Source: Mermis nigrescens
Taxonomy: Eukaryota > Nematoda > Enoplea > Mermithida > Mermithidae
DNA: 64,000 nucleotides
Assembly (NCBI GenBank): GCA_036768485.1
Contig: JAVLUZ010000141.1
Span: 5,841,349 to 5,905,348 of the forward strand
Direction: 5' to 3'
Below are positions 47,913-58,892 of this stretch, in pieces. The position numbers and the translations under genes were made by a program. The notes under the pieces were generated by a model. The model did no database searches, was not told where the DNA came from, and saw only the letters and a program-made list of their open reading frames with translations. Position 1 is the stretch's first letter. Each line of letters begins with the position of its first letter.

Positions 47913-48960
47913 TATAAATCGGATTCCAAAATCCACTCATTAAATTTATCAGGATATCCAAACCACTTTACAAGCAATTGAATTTGTTCATTTCTTACAT
48001 GCCGCTTCTGTATAATTTCTTCATATTTAAGTGTACAATTTCATTATATTCCACCTTTTGCAGTTCTCATTCATAAAATGTTCTAACAATGGCTTCACCG
48101 CCCAAGTCAATTAGTCTATATACAGGTTCGGTTGTACAGCTGATTATGTGAGAAATTTTAAAAATTTTCTCAGTAAACTGTGGAAGATAGCTTTTATCAA
48201 AAATTTTGTGGTACTTGGAAAGGCAAACATAATCACCAACTGAAAATTTGGGGTTTTTATTAATTTGCACTTTTCCATATAGATTATTTAAAACGTGTTG
48301 TACATTTTTAACATTTACATCTATGGGATTCATTTTGATAGAGCAATGCACTGTATTATTGTAATTTTTAATAAATTTTTCTGATATATTAGTCCATGTA
48401 AATGTTCCTTTTTGGGTAAAATAACGGTACATGCTACTGTTTAATGTATGATTAAATCTTTCCACAATAGCACATTTAATATCCTCATTTTGAGATAAGA
48501 AAAAATGAATTTCTTTATCATTCAGCAAGTTTTGAAAGTCTCAATTTAAAAATTCCTTTCCTTTATCTGTGTGTGTTTGCCACGGTGGCCCCTGACCTTC
48601 AGAAATTATGCTTTTATGGGCAATTGAAATGCTTAAACCAGATTTATTTTTGAGTGGTTTAGCCCAAGCATATTTGCTTAGCAGATCGATACATGTTAAA
48701 ATGAATTTAAACCTTTCATTGTGATTCTGTAATGAAGTCATATCAGCTAAATCAAGCTCCCACTGATGATCAATATCAAAAACATAAATTTTGTTCTGCT
48801 TAAATTTTTGGAAAGCTGGCTTATGTAGAGTATAAGTATCTTGGAAAGATAGCACTTTTTGACTTGAGCTAATGTGATTAAAGAATCTTTAGCCTTTGCA
48901 GCATCATATAGCAATTTTACATTCGCAAAGGATGAAGGATTGTCTAAATTCTTGTAAATA
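47912..48960 (-). pseudogene. Polinton integrase with C-terminal chromodomain
   Basis: The N-terminal YKNLDNPSSFANVKLLYDAA lies at 48960-48900. The core frame from 48855 has the first Asp in WELDLADMTSL, then IDLLSKYAWAKPLKNKSG and the second Asp in THTDKGKEFLN, followed by an in-frame TGA at 48541. The next frame from 48528 has the Glu in AIVERFNHTLNSSMYRYF, then FSVGDYVCLSKYHK. After a break near 48067, LLVKWFGYPDKFNEWILE (about 47965-47925) is a chromodomain end. All DDE residues persist. It would insert the linear DNA element into the genome, with the chromodomain binding modified histones. The stop codon overlaps the next gene's ATG. Confidence 0.93.
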
Positions 48961-48975
48961 GATTAAAGTAACTTT

Positions 48976-49248
48976 TTATTCATCATACAATGGAGAATAA
49001 CGGATTGATTTTCTAGATTCCCATTTTTCTCTTTTAGCTTTTCTATATGGCGTTTGTTTAACAGTATCAGCAGATGAACCTACTGTGGCAGAATCGTATT
49101 CAGTTAATGAAGCAAATTCTTTAGGTTCTTGCTTATATAGTTTTTCGGATAACATTTTACGCCTATTTGGATTTTCAACATATGCTTTGTGAAAATGTTC
49201 TAAAAACAATGCATGTGCATTCATGGATGTTTTGTACAAACTATTCAA
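48976..49248 (-). CDS. 90-residue charged Polinton ORF, unknown
   Basis: An intact frame starting MNSLYKTSMNAHALFLEHFH with a Lys/Glu/Ser-rich, low-hydrophobicity body and ending RYSPLYDE. It has no recognised domain. It ends 16 bp before the first recognisable integrase residues, so it may be the integrase N terminus in another frame or a separate small gene. Confidence 0.45.
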   Translation of the reverse strand: MNSLYKTSMNAHALFLEHFHKAYVENPNRRKMLSEKLYKQEPKEFASLTEYDSATVGSSADTVKQTPYRKAKREKWESRKSIRYSPLYDE

Positions 49249-49486
49249 ATGAAGCAGCCACCATTTTCAACAACCGACCAAACCAGAGTGAGCTTTGATG
49301 AGACAAATGAAAATTTACTCTGGTTGCACTTTCAAGAATAATCTTGCTTTGGCAAATGATTAGTCAAATTCAAAATTTGAATTAATCTTTGCGCATTCTT
49401 ATAAGAAAGGTTCATTGATGCAATATGCAAACTAGTAAATAAATCATCTATTGCACAGCAAATATATATCTCACGATTATGAACAA

Positions 49487-49834
49487 TTAATCGAAAGCAG
49501 TCTTTATTTTAAATTCTTTGCCACGCCCAATCAGGCATTCCATGTTTTCATTAATAATTCCAATCATTTTCTTGTTATCAATAATGTATATTGTTGTTCT
49601 ATTTAGTGAGCTAGGAGAATGGATCAAAATGGTAGAATTTTTGTATTTTCTGGATTGAAAATCGTAAACTACTGCTGCAATAAAGGCTAAAATAAAAATC
49701 ATCGCTAAGAAAGGTGATGCCATCATTAATCTTCTTTTGCTAGATGTTGTTTGATGTAAAAATGTACAAATATTATGCCGAGCTTCCATATTTTGAGAGA
49801 GAAATAAGAGAAGAACAGCAATTTTAAAGCGCAA
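49487..49834 (-). CDS. Membrane-anchored ORF in Polinton, unknown
   Basis: An intact 115-codon frame. It has a hydrophobic N terminus (MRFKIAVLLLFLSQ), a second clear transmembrane stretch at about residues 40-61 (SPFLAMIFILAFIAAVVYDF), then a polar region with possible N-glycosylation sites (NST, NRT). It lies between the ATPase and integrase genes. I know of no core Polinton gene that fits it, so it is lineage-specific cargo of unknown role. Confidence 0.5.
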   Translation of the reverse strand: MRFKIAVLLLFLSQNMEARHNICTFLHQTTSSKRRLMMASPFLAMIFILAFIAAVVYDFQSRKYKNSTILIHSPSSLNRTTIYIIDNKKMIGIINENMECLIGRGKEFKIKTAFD

Positions 49835-49879
49835 AAATTAGTAGCATAAAAATTTTGTAATGTTTTTTATGTTTATTTA

Positions 49880-50487
49880 GAAACATAAACATAATTTTTC
49901 GCATCAGATAGAGAAATATTTGTTCCTAATCGCATATGTTCTGGCGTCATTTTATTCAAATCAACTAACAAGTAGCCATAAGGTACCTTTGTTGCATCTA
50001 GAAACGCTTTGGTAAAACGCTTTAATCCCGGAAAAATTTGCCTGCCCAGGGTTTGTATCTGAAGGATTTTTCATCAAAACTAAATATTGGGCATTAATTC
50101 TACTCGCTCTTATTACCATCAAAAAAAGCATTTAGCACAATATGTATAATATAAAGATTCCAATGATGAGAGTCTTTTGTATAAGAGCTCATTTAATCTC
50201 GAATCTGCCTTCAATTCGCTCATAAAATCATCCAAAATTAATAATTTTGGCTCAGCTTTGTTAGTCTATAAATCTTCAAAATTAGGGATTTCTATTATAA
50301 ATTGCACTTTTTCTAATAAGGTTTTGTAAGTTGGCTGCCATTCAGTAAATGACCAATAAATTTTTTGAGGCGGAGGGTCTATTAGTTCATCTGATAGGGT
50401 TACAATCTTTTTCACACATTTCGTGTTTCTAGATTTAGTTGGTGCAGCAACAATGCAAGTAAGAGGGTGCTTCCACCTGACATCCAT
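49880..50487 (-). pseudogene. FtsK/HerA-type DNA packaging ATPase
   Basis: The frame from 50487 starts DVRWKHPLTCIVAAPTKS; this is the position of Walker A (normally GPTGSGKT), but the Gly-Lys is replaced (PTKSRNTK). KIYWSFTEWQPTYK follows, matching the family's IYW...EWQ segment. After a stop near 50266, Walker B is well preserved as PKLLILDDFMSELK (about 50255-50215). The C-terminal region shows NAQYLVLMKNPSD near 50085 and a GTLWLLVDLNKMTPEHMRLG-type motif near 49990-49930 that resembles the family's end. Frameshifts near 50160 and 50040. In active elements it pumps DNA into capsids. Loss of Walker A means it is dead. Confidence 0.87.
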
Positions 50488-50641
50488 ATTCCCACCTTAT
50501 AATTTACAAAAATGACCAAATTGTAATATACACTCGCTTGTATATCCTGCATTCTGGCGCTTTCAATTTTTAAGTTCCTAGCAAAAATTGAGTTTTGGCA
50601 AGATCAAGAATAAAAGTTTTAACTACCATGGTATCCAAAGT

Positions 50642-51026
50642 TCAAACTCTACTGCAGCGAATAAATATGTATGGAGTATGTGATTTAATTTCATCATTAA
50701 ACGCATCAATTCTCCCTTTGTTTGCAGTGCAATGCATGTCTTGTTCAATAAAGGTAGCAAATTTTGGTTGTTCTAAAACAGTCAAGTTGTAAGTAAGTGT
50801 TTCCTTAACATAACTAGGCAATTGTAGAAAAAAGAAGTTTATTTGTTTCGCCACAATTTGATATAAATTTAATCTTTTCTGTATTATTAAAAATAGCAGA
50901 ATGCACAATCGTTAATTCGTATTTTCTCGGTGGATTATTAGTAGAAAGTGACCATGAATCGTGACTATTAACAAGCATTATTATGCATTGAAATATGAAT
51001 TCTAGCATAAAAAAAGCTGTATTCAT
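50642..51026 (-). pseudogene. Secreted-type ORF in Polinton, unknown
   Basis: Starts at 51026 with a signal-peptide-like segment (MNTAFFMLEFIFQCIIMLVN), then polar sequence with a Cys (FISNCGETNK). A frame change near 50860 leads to QLPSYVKETLTYNLTVLEQP and further Cys residues (QDMHCTANKG, FIRCSRV). There is a potential NLT glycosylation site. The layout suggests an extracellular or virion-surface protein encoded between PolB and the ATPase, where standard Polintons have no conserved gene. No family recognised. Confidence 0.45.
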
Positions 51027-51768
51027 TTCTAATATTTTAGACTAAAGCAGAGAACCTTCTATTCAGTAAAGAAATGGTTCTAAACACTGAATTATTTATT
51101 TAAACACTGCATTACATATATAAGACATAATTAAAATCCATTGGGTAATGTACAAAAATTATGACAAATGACATGTTTATTGTAGACGATGCGAAATTTC
51201 TTAGACATAATTTTTGTAACGACTTTTCTGCCTTCCTGTTTTGTTGTATTTGTCTAGAAACGATATAAATTTGTTTTCTGCAATTTTGTCTAACATTGGC
51301 GCGGACTAAATGATGTAAGGATAAAAAGTTAACATGTGTAACAGCAACATGTGACAATGTTATTCCTCGGACTTTGTGAGCATAATGATTTTTTTTATCT
51401 TTTGTGCTAAAAACGCGAAATCCATAGTTTTTAGGTCCTGCACTGCAAAATTATGTAATGTACGAGTCTTTTCCATAATCTCACAGCTCGTTGGTCATCT
51501 CACCGAGGCATGATCCAATTGGCAGCTGGTATTCATCAAGCTTGTCCACGTTTGAGACAAATATGACGCTATCAGTGTCAAAATATAATGCTGGGGTACC
51601 TAGCTGCTCAATGTCAGAATAGAGCTTCAAACGAGCTTGTGCAGTCGTATAGGCAGCAATCACAGGATTTGTGTTGCCCATAACATCCACAAAGTCTTCA
51701 TTTTGCTTATAGGTGACGCCTATTATCTCTTCATTGATCATATTGATAGCTAGAATCATGTTGGCAGG

Positions 51769-53015
51769 CTATAAAAGGAGGGCATAGTATTTAGCTTAGT
51801 CTTTAAAGTAGACGGTCTTGTTGAGATTGTTCCTTTGACTAAACTTAGAAAGCATGGAATTTCGAAAAAAGCTTGAATATTTACAATATAAATTTTTGAA
51901 AATAGTATAAAAAATAAAATTTAGTATTTTAGCAAATTCGACAAACAAGCAAAAATAAGTTTTTATTTAGCTTTAATGTAAAAATCTTATATAAACGCTA
52001 GAAAAATGCAAAATCACATATATTTGCTATCAAAAATTTTAATCTAGACAAATTTCATACAAAACCGACAAAGAACACAATATTTTTAGAATATAAATCC
52101 AAATTTATTGCTAGAAATGCAAAAAAAATGCATTGATCACATGAAAAGCTAAAATAACACCAGAAAACAAAATAAACAGAAAAACAAATTAAAGAATGCT
52201 AAATATAAAGAGTATGTTGCGAAAGTGAAACACAAATTCTGAAAAATGCATCAAACCACATATGTTTACTAAAAAAATTTAAGGTTTAGGCAAAATCGAC
52301 ACAAAACTGATAAAAAACGTAAAATCGAAGAGTTTCCATCCAAATTAAGCTCAAAAATGCTATTTGAATGGCAGAAACATTAGTTAAAATGTTTAAAAAC
52401 ACTTGCACGTCTTAGACTATATCAACAAAATTGGCATAAAAAAGCAAAATTTATAGAGTCTAGCTAAAAACAAGATTTAAATGCTGGAAAATGCATTAAT
52501 ATAATTAAAAACTAACACACAAAAGTGTTTAATTCATGTGCTTCATCTAAAATAGTTATATTTGTTACACATTTTAGCAAAAAAAAACGCAGACGAAAAT
52601 CGCAATATTTGGAGCTTAAAAAGTTTTGAATAAAATTTAATGCTAAAATTGTGATAAATTAATTAAAAGAAGCGATGTAAACCTGTTATTTCAGCAAAAT
52701 TGATGCAAAACTGATTAAAAATTACAAAATCTGAGTGCTTTCAACCAAATTTTCAAGGAAAAACCTGATATAAATGCCAAACAATGTTCTGTGACGCTCA
52801 ACAAAAAAGTAACACTTTAAATCGACAACAAACTTATAAAAATGCAATATGTGGGGAGTCTAGATACCATTTATCTAAATTTTATGCGAATATATGGAGA
52901 AAAAATGCATCAAACAGAAGGTAATCATAACAAAAACAGCATATTTTACCAAATTTGACTAGTAGAAAAGAAGATTTGGTGTCAAAATGCAAGCCAAAAT
53001 TAAAAATTTTCTCAC
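51769..53015 (-). other. 1247-bp PolB intron made of degenerate tandem repeats
   Basis: The donor is GGGGAAAG|GTGAGA at 53015 and the acceptor is CTTTTATAG|CCTGCC at 51769. Flanking exons encode adjacent parts of the polymerase (NQVWGK before, PANMILAINMI after). Inside, units of about 120-150 bp recur roughly eight times with AAAAATGCATCAAACC, a CACATATGTTTACT-like segment, GACACAAAACTGATAAAAA and AGTCTAG-like blocks (for example 52004, 52127, 52244, 52355 and 52486). Confidence 0.75.
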
Positions 53016-54740
53016 CTTTCCCCAAACCTGATTCTTTTCAATCTTGTCAGCATCGAGTAATATCCTCTCACGATCCTTAATGTCAGCAATGTAATTTGAT
53101 TTATACTGGTTTGTTACGACTCCAAATGGGTATCCTTTAGCCTGCTAAAGGTTAACAAAGCACAAAATTGAAATGTATACAAGAAACATAATAAAGTCAA
53201 GTCATTTTCACCAATTTCAGTTTCATGAATGAATTCACGTAATCAATGGATAAACCGCCTTGTGGATTGCAAATTGCATTAAATTGATCAGTAAACTCGT
53301 AAAGACAGACTTAATTCATAAAAAAATTAAAAAAATTACTTTGTAGCCTTTTCCAAAGCTTTGTAGACTACGCGTGTAACCCAAGTTCCTTTGAGAGCAT
53401 GCTCCTGGTCGCTGTGGCGGCATGTCTATTTTGTTGATTCTTAACGCAGATCTGGCAGAGTGGAAACATCAATTTCCCCCCAGGATGAAATGATAAAATG
53501 AGATGAAATAGTTTCCTTGGTGACAAAATGTCACACTTTATAATGCCTTCATATGGCTGATTTTCCAAAGTCACAGTTTTAAAATTTTTGGTAATGATTT
53601 TTGAATGACCCAAAGGGTAAAATCCGTATTTGTTCACATAAGGGTAGAGACTGCAGACAAATGCGTTGTTAATTTTCTGCACTGGTAAGACATTTTTGTC
53701 TCTTTTGATCTTGTGGTACAATTTGATCGCATCAGTTCTTCCACTGTAGAATGCTAAAAACTCAATGTAAAACATTAAAATTTAATAAAAAAAATAATGC
53801 ACATAAAAAATTTGATTCATTTTAATTTTTAGATTCACTTATCTTCGCTTGGGCTCAATGGTGGTTCCTCCGTGACCACAGTGTCAAAACGATTCCATTT
53901 CTCAATTAGCCATAAGCTGCCACATTAGATCGCAGTTTCAAATTTTGACGAGCTTATACCCCGCCTGCTGAATAAATTTGGCGCGCTGTAATGTCCGCTT
54001 GTAGGCTTCTTTGGCAGTAGAAGCCCTGTCAGCCGCCAGCTGGTTCCGTTTTGGCTTTCATTTCGGGCAACCATGCCAGTAGCAACCGTAAAACTTGTAC
54101 ACGGTATCATTGCAAAAACAATCTACTCAGAACTTTTCAATTTTTACTTCGTAACCATTCTGTTTAAGCGAAATATATTTATTTCCAATGTGACTAATCC
54201 ATTTAATCCATTTTATAGCAATTATGGACTGTTTTTCGTTCCTTCTGTACCCATCATTTGGAACAATGCCTATAGTATTTGGTTACAAAAATAATTTGCA
54301 AAACGGTATTACATGCACTAGCTATTTATTGTTAATGAATGCTGAAATAGGTCTACCGTAGTTTCGTAAACAAACATTTCTCCGAATTTAAGGCTGCGTT
54401 GCCTCAAAACGGCAACGTCACTTTTGCAATAAGCCAAAATTTCGCGCTTAAAGTAAAAAATCTGAAAAAAACGCATAAAATAGGCAAATTTGCCAATTTC
54501 ATTGGAAAAAAATTGAACGAATCAATAATTTTTACCGTTTTGTATCAGATTGACATCAATTCCATTCCTATTAAAGAGAACAATTTAAAAATAACAAGTA
54601 AAAATATCTCACCTTTTTTACCGTTGCTGATAATTTTTGGCATTTTGCCTTGTTTATAGAAGAATTGTAAAATAAACTGTCCATCAAAGCCTTTGGCATT
54701 GTTGGTAATCGCCATCACATGTTTCATGCTGAATACAAAT

Positions 54741-55629
54741 TAGAGCTGTGCCGGGGCCGCCTTTTTGCCGGGGCCGGGGCCGGGGCCGGGGCCTAGGCCC
54801 CGGTGCCGGGGCCGGGGCCGGGGCCGGGACCTGGCCGGGGCCAATAATAGCGTGCTTTACCATACTCATAGTACGACCCTGCCCTACCCCTTATATGTAA
54901 TGTACCTATGCATATATTCTTGCTTGTAGATATGCACGTCAAGCGTTAATATTTGCTCGGATTACAAGATATAACAGAACATGGGCATCGGGGGATCCAG
55001 ACCCCCAGAATTCTCATTCTCCCCCCCAAAAAAAAATCCGCTAGACCCCCCAAAAATTGATTTTCAGAATTTTTTGTTTTTCTGCGGTTTTTTGATGCTA
55101 ATGGATAGCTCATTGAGAGACGCGAGAAAACGGTGTTTTTTTCGCTCTACCATATATTATCAGGCACTTTTTGACTTTGAAAAATGTTGGACCCCCTAGA
55201 ATTTTTGAGCTGCCCATGTATGGATTTAACTCCTCTGACTTGGATGCGTTTTTCAATGTGCTTTACTTTGCACTTTTTTAGGCTTATTATTCTATTTGTT
55301 CTGATAGACGTAGCTGCCTGCTACCAAGCAAGCTGGAAATGCTCGTCTATATGAATTGCAATTTAAAATATGTCAATTTTGATTATTAACTAGAAATTTG
55401 CACCAATCTGACATAGTGAAATAAAGATTTGAATTAGCAAGATCTGTGGTTTGCTTGAAATTGAGTTTGAAGGTAAATCTGCCCAAAACATTATCAATTT
55501 TCTACATTATAATCAACTCTAACATTGGCCCCGGCCCCAGGTGGCGGGGTTAGCCTGGCACCGGCCCGGGGCCGGGGCCTAGGCCCCGGCGTCTGGCTGG
55601 GAGCCGGGCCTGGCCCCGGCACAGCTCTA
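54741..55629. mobile_element. hAT-type MITE inserted in PolB coding sequence
   Basis: The element is 889 bp with perfect 18-bp terminal inverted repeats TAGAGCTGTGCCGGGGCC, flanked by the 8-bp direct repeat ATACAAAT (54733-54740 and 55630-55637). TAG(A/G)G-type ends with an 8-bp duplication define the hAT superfamily. About 100 bp at each end are tandem GGGGCC/GGCCCC runs. The AT-rich interior encodes nothing and carries a copy of the dispersed ~250-bp repeat. It separates PolB pieces that are contiguous in the family. Confidence 0.92.
54983..55218 (+). mobile_element. Dispersed ~250-bp MITE-like repeat, copy E (nested)
   Basis: Contains CCCCCAAAAATTGATTTTC, GGTTTTTTGATGCTAATGG, ATAGCTCATTGAGAGACG and TTTTTGACTTTGAAAAATG, with ends CATGGGCATCGGGGGATCC and AGAATTTTTGAGCTGCCCATG. 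The CATGGGC/GCCCATG ends are inverted, suggesting its termini. It lies inside the hAT-type MITE. Confidence 0.75.
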
Positions 55630-58600
55630 ATACAAATATACAAAAATCGTTCAAACAAGTATGGCACACAAAAATGCGCTTATTTTCGGCGCAGCGGTAG
55701 CATAGAGGAAAGTTACCGATTTTAGATGTCATCACACACAATGTGCGCAATGCATGATTTGAATGTGTTTCCAACTCTGGACCATAGGAAGTATCTGTCA
55801 AGATGCGTTCCTGCGTAGTCATAAAGTCAATGAAAACAAAACGCGGAACAAATTCTATTTTTTCGCGCTTTTTAATCTCCTTACCACCATCATAGTCATC
55901 AGAATCGTCCTTATTGTCTGCAATTTTTTGCATATAGCATTGATGTCCTGAAAAATATAGAACAATAAAGTCAGAATTTAAAAGAAAATTGAAATTTATA
56001 TAACCCTTTTAAAGGACGTATTTCTTGCAAATTCAACAATGAAAATAACTGTATTTATGTTTCTTCTTTTGGGCATCCCTGTGATGCTTGCCGCATTTCT
56101 TGCAACGTTGAACGCGCATGCAGATCGAAGTCTCGCTTGTTTTATTTTTCCGTTTTAGTTGGTAAATTTTGTGATGATATGCAAAGCATGCTTGGTTGTA
56201 AAAGTAACCATTGCATGTTTAACATGTTAAAATTTTTGATTTTTCACAAGGTGGCGATTGATAACAGGATGCACATTTTAAAAGTGCATCAATGTTTTTC
56301 CTTTTGCTTATATGATTTACAGCATAACTCACAAAAATAATTATTCGAAAAAAGGCGGCAACTTTGCTAATAACTGTGTAGTGACTGTCGTGTATGTACA
56401 AATGCAGTACTTTGTCTGATTTTGTTGGCCCTGTAAATGTGCGAAAAAACTTAAAAGTATGGCAGAAAAATATTCATCAAGTTTCATAAATCAATTAAAA
56501 AAGCTCAAATATTTCAGTAGGTAGTGATTATTGTAAGCAAGAGTATCAATCATGGATAATGAGCGTATAAGGCAATTTTAAAACTCTACAAAAAAATCTC
56601 CAATTAAACAGCAAATTTCGAGAATAAAGCCCCAATTGTATGAATCACAGACTGAAATTTTGGCGCCGATCCTTGGCAAAAATTTTGCTTCAATTAGCGC
56701 TAAAAGGATAAATTTTGAAACTTATATTTGCATAATCACAAATTATAATTAATTAATGTAGCGTCGGTCATGCAATAACTTGTCTTATCTGCCATATGGA
56801 TGGTGATTTATTGTGTTTACAGTCTTTTGAAATTACAGAAGCCAAGTGCATTGGTTGCTCAAATAATTAAATTTTAATTTTTCTTTCTTTTCTGCATCAG
56901 CCTAGGTTCTATAGCTATTGTGGCTTGTTTTTGGTAACAAAATGACGCAAGCCAATTAATGCATTTTCCCAATGGCACAAAGTTCGTTTGTTCTCTTAAA
57001 GCTTGAACTTGCCTGTGTGTTGGTAACGCAATCATTTAAGTTCTCTATAATTGCTAATTTTGTTAGTCAGATTCATTCAGTAAAGCGCCCAAAATCGCTC
57101 AAAAATGGTCTAACACGCCAAATTGATCAATACAAGTCAAAACCGACTAAAAATTCCAAAAGATGCGGACTTATTACATTAATACCTTGGGCTATATTGA
57201 CTATTCAATATCAAGAAGATTGTTAAAAATTTAACTAAACATTACAAGTCACAACAACAAACAAGCAATAGAATTTCACATAAAATCAATAGAAACGGCG
57301 CAAAACGTAAACATTTACAAGATTTTCTAAAGAATTTGTTCATTCATATTCATAAAAACGTTCAATTCGTTAAATTAAAACTTACAAATTTATAATCTAT
57401 TGGAGAGAATATCATTTAAACTCGTAAATTTAGTCATAAAAATTTATTTGATTCATAAAAAATTATCAAAATAAATTTTATAAATTTATTTTTAAGAAAA
57501 ATATTAAGACATCGATTTTCCAAACATCTAAATTTAGACAATTTTTTCGCTTTACTCTATAAAATTCATCTCACCCTCGAATAATTATTCATTTCTATCG
57601 CCTTTTGCAAAAACTTTAATCTGGTAGCCAGGTAAAGCGTTTTGCAGTTTATTCAACACGGGGATGCCACATGGACCATCATCATTTTCAAGTCCAGCTA
57701 TTTGCATTAGTTCTGAAGCTTTGAGCTTTTGCGTTATTGTGCCTTTGTAATCTCTTTTAACGCTATTCCGCTTTTAAGTAGGGTCATTCTTATGTAAATG
57801 TGCGCGAGCAACTACTAGGGCTCTGGCGATGCATAAATTATCCTCATTTCGAATTTGAATAAAGCAGCCGCTATGGGGCCCCCGATTTATAAAGTTATCG
57901 TGCAAAATGTGGTTACGATTGGTGTATAATCCAGGGCCAACTATGTGTTTAACTCTGACAATTTTTACAATTGATTCCGCCGAATCAATTTTGACTTCTT
58001 TGTTTGATTGTAAAATTCGTTCTATTTGTTTTAGAATAATATCGCCATTATTGTTTTTCCGATCCCTATAATTGTTGTAAAAATTAGTTTTGCGCTAAAA
58101 TTAACCAAAATTTGAACGCTAAAGTCAAAATTTTAACATTTTTCCTTTAGTACATTATGTAAATATCGAATAAAAAAAAATAAAAATTCTATATTAAATG
58201 GCAAACTTTTGGAACTTTCTGGTATTTTTCCTTATTTTGTTTTGTGAAGAATGAAATAATTAACAACAATAATGCTCATGGCTCATTAAATCAACAATAT
58301 AAAATGAGTAACGTCAATAAAAATAATATTTGTTGGGACAAATATGCTAAATAGCAAAATTTGAGAATTTTCTGATATTTTGTTAAAGTAAAAACTCTCA
58401 CTTTCAAGAATTAAATAACAGTTGAATTTTTAGCCTTCAATCAAAAAATTACTAATCTGAAGTGAATCAGAACAGGTGTATCTAAATCTGAATTTGACAA
58501 CTGTAGACCAACGTACGCTATTGGGTACGATCTCGATAAAATATTATTAATAGCATGGTCAAAAATATTGGCAAACAGTCAAGCGAATTTGTACAATCTT

Positions 58601-58892
58601 GAGAATTAACGAATCGGATGATGTACTCGGCAGCATCAATATTAAATCGCTTAATACGTTGAAGTGTGGGATCACTTAGTTCATAAAAATAATCTGGCTA
58701 GAAATTGCCGCCAACTCGATCCTGCAAATTGTTCCACTCATCTACAGTAAGCAAACTAGCCGTTTCAAGAGAATCCGAATCTTCATCATCTGTAATGTCT
58801 TCCAGTATTGAAAAATTATTTTCTTCACTCAAATGCACATCAAGTAAGGAATCCACAGACTCGTCCATGTCTGAAAAATTGCTGTAGTCCAA

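Larger units (their letters stand above)
44710..58892 (-). mobile_element. Polinton/Maverick element, near gene-complete fossil
   Basis: All genes are on one strand in the order PolB, unassigned membrane or secreted frames, packaging ATPase, integrase, maturation protease, minor capsid, small basic protein, major capsid. This is the core set of Polintons, large DNA transposons related to adenovirus- and virophage-like viruses. Most genes carry stops or frameshifts and several catalytic residues are lost, so it is inactive. Terminal inverted repeats and the 6-bp target duplication expected for the family were not found; the true ends are probably in 43.1-44.0 and 59-59.6 kb or have been lost. 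Confidence 0.93.
51112..58892 (-). pseudogene. Polinton protein-primed DNA polymerase B, intron-containing
   Basis: Coding pieces in order: acidic N terminus and DPTLQRIKRFNIDAAEYI (58892-58600); GCFIQIRNEDNLCIARALVV (near 57880); a zinc-rich region with CKKCGKHH and GHQCYMQKI (56330-55940); ExoI region FVFIDFMTTQ (55830, the usual DFE Glu is Met); ExoII AITNNAKGFDGQFIL (54720); VYKFYGCYWHGCP (54095); FYSGRTDAIKLYHK (53740); motif A as NAFVCSLYPYVNKYG (53660), lacking the metal-binding Asp; GYPFGVVTNQYKSN (53140); AAYTTAQARLKLYSDIEQ and motif C LYFDTDSVIF (51660-51560); and a C-terminal piece (51357-51112). Introns with GT-AG ends lie at about 53144-53211 and 51769-53015. Several stops and a transposon insertion at 54741. 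Role in an active element: replication of the linear DNA from a terminal-protein primer. Confidence 0.93.
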
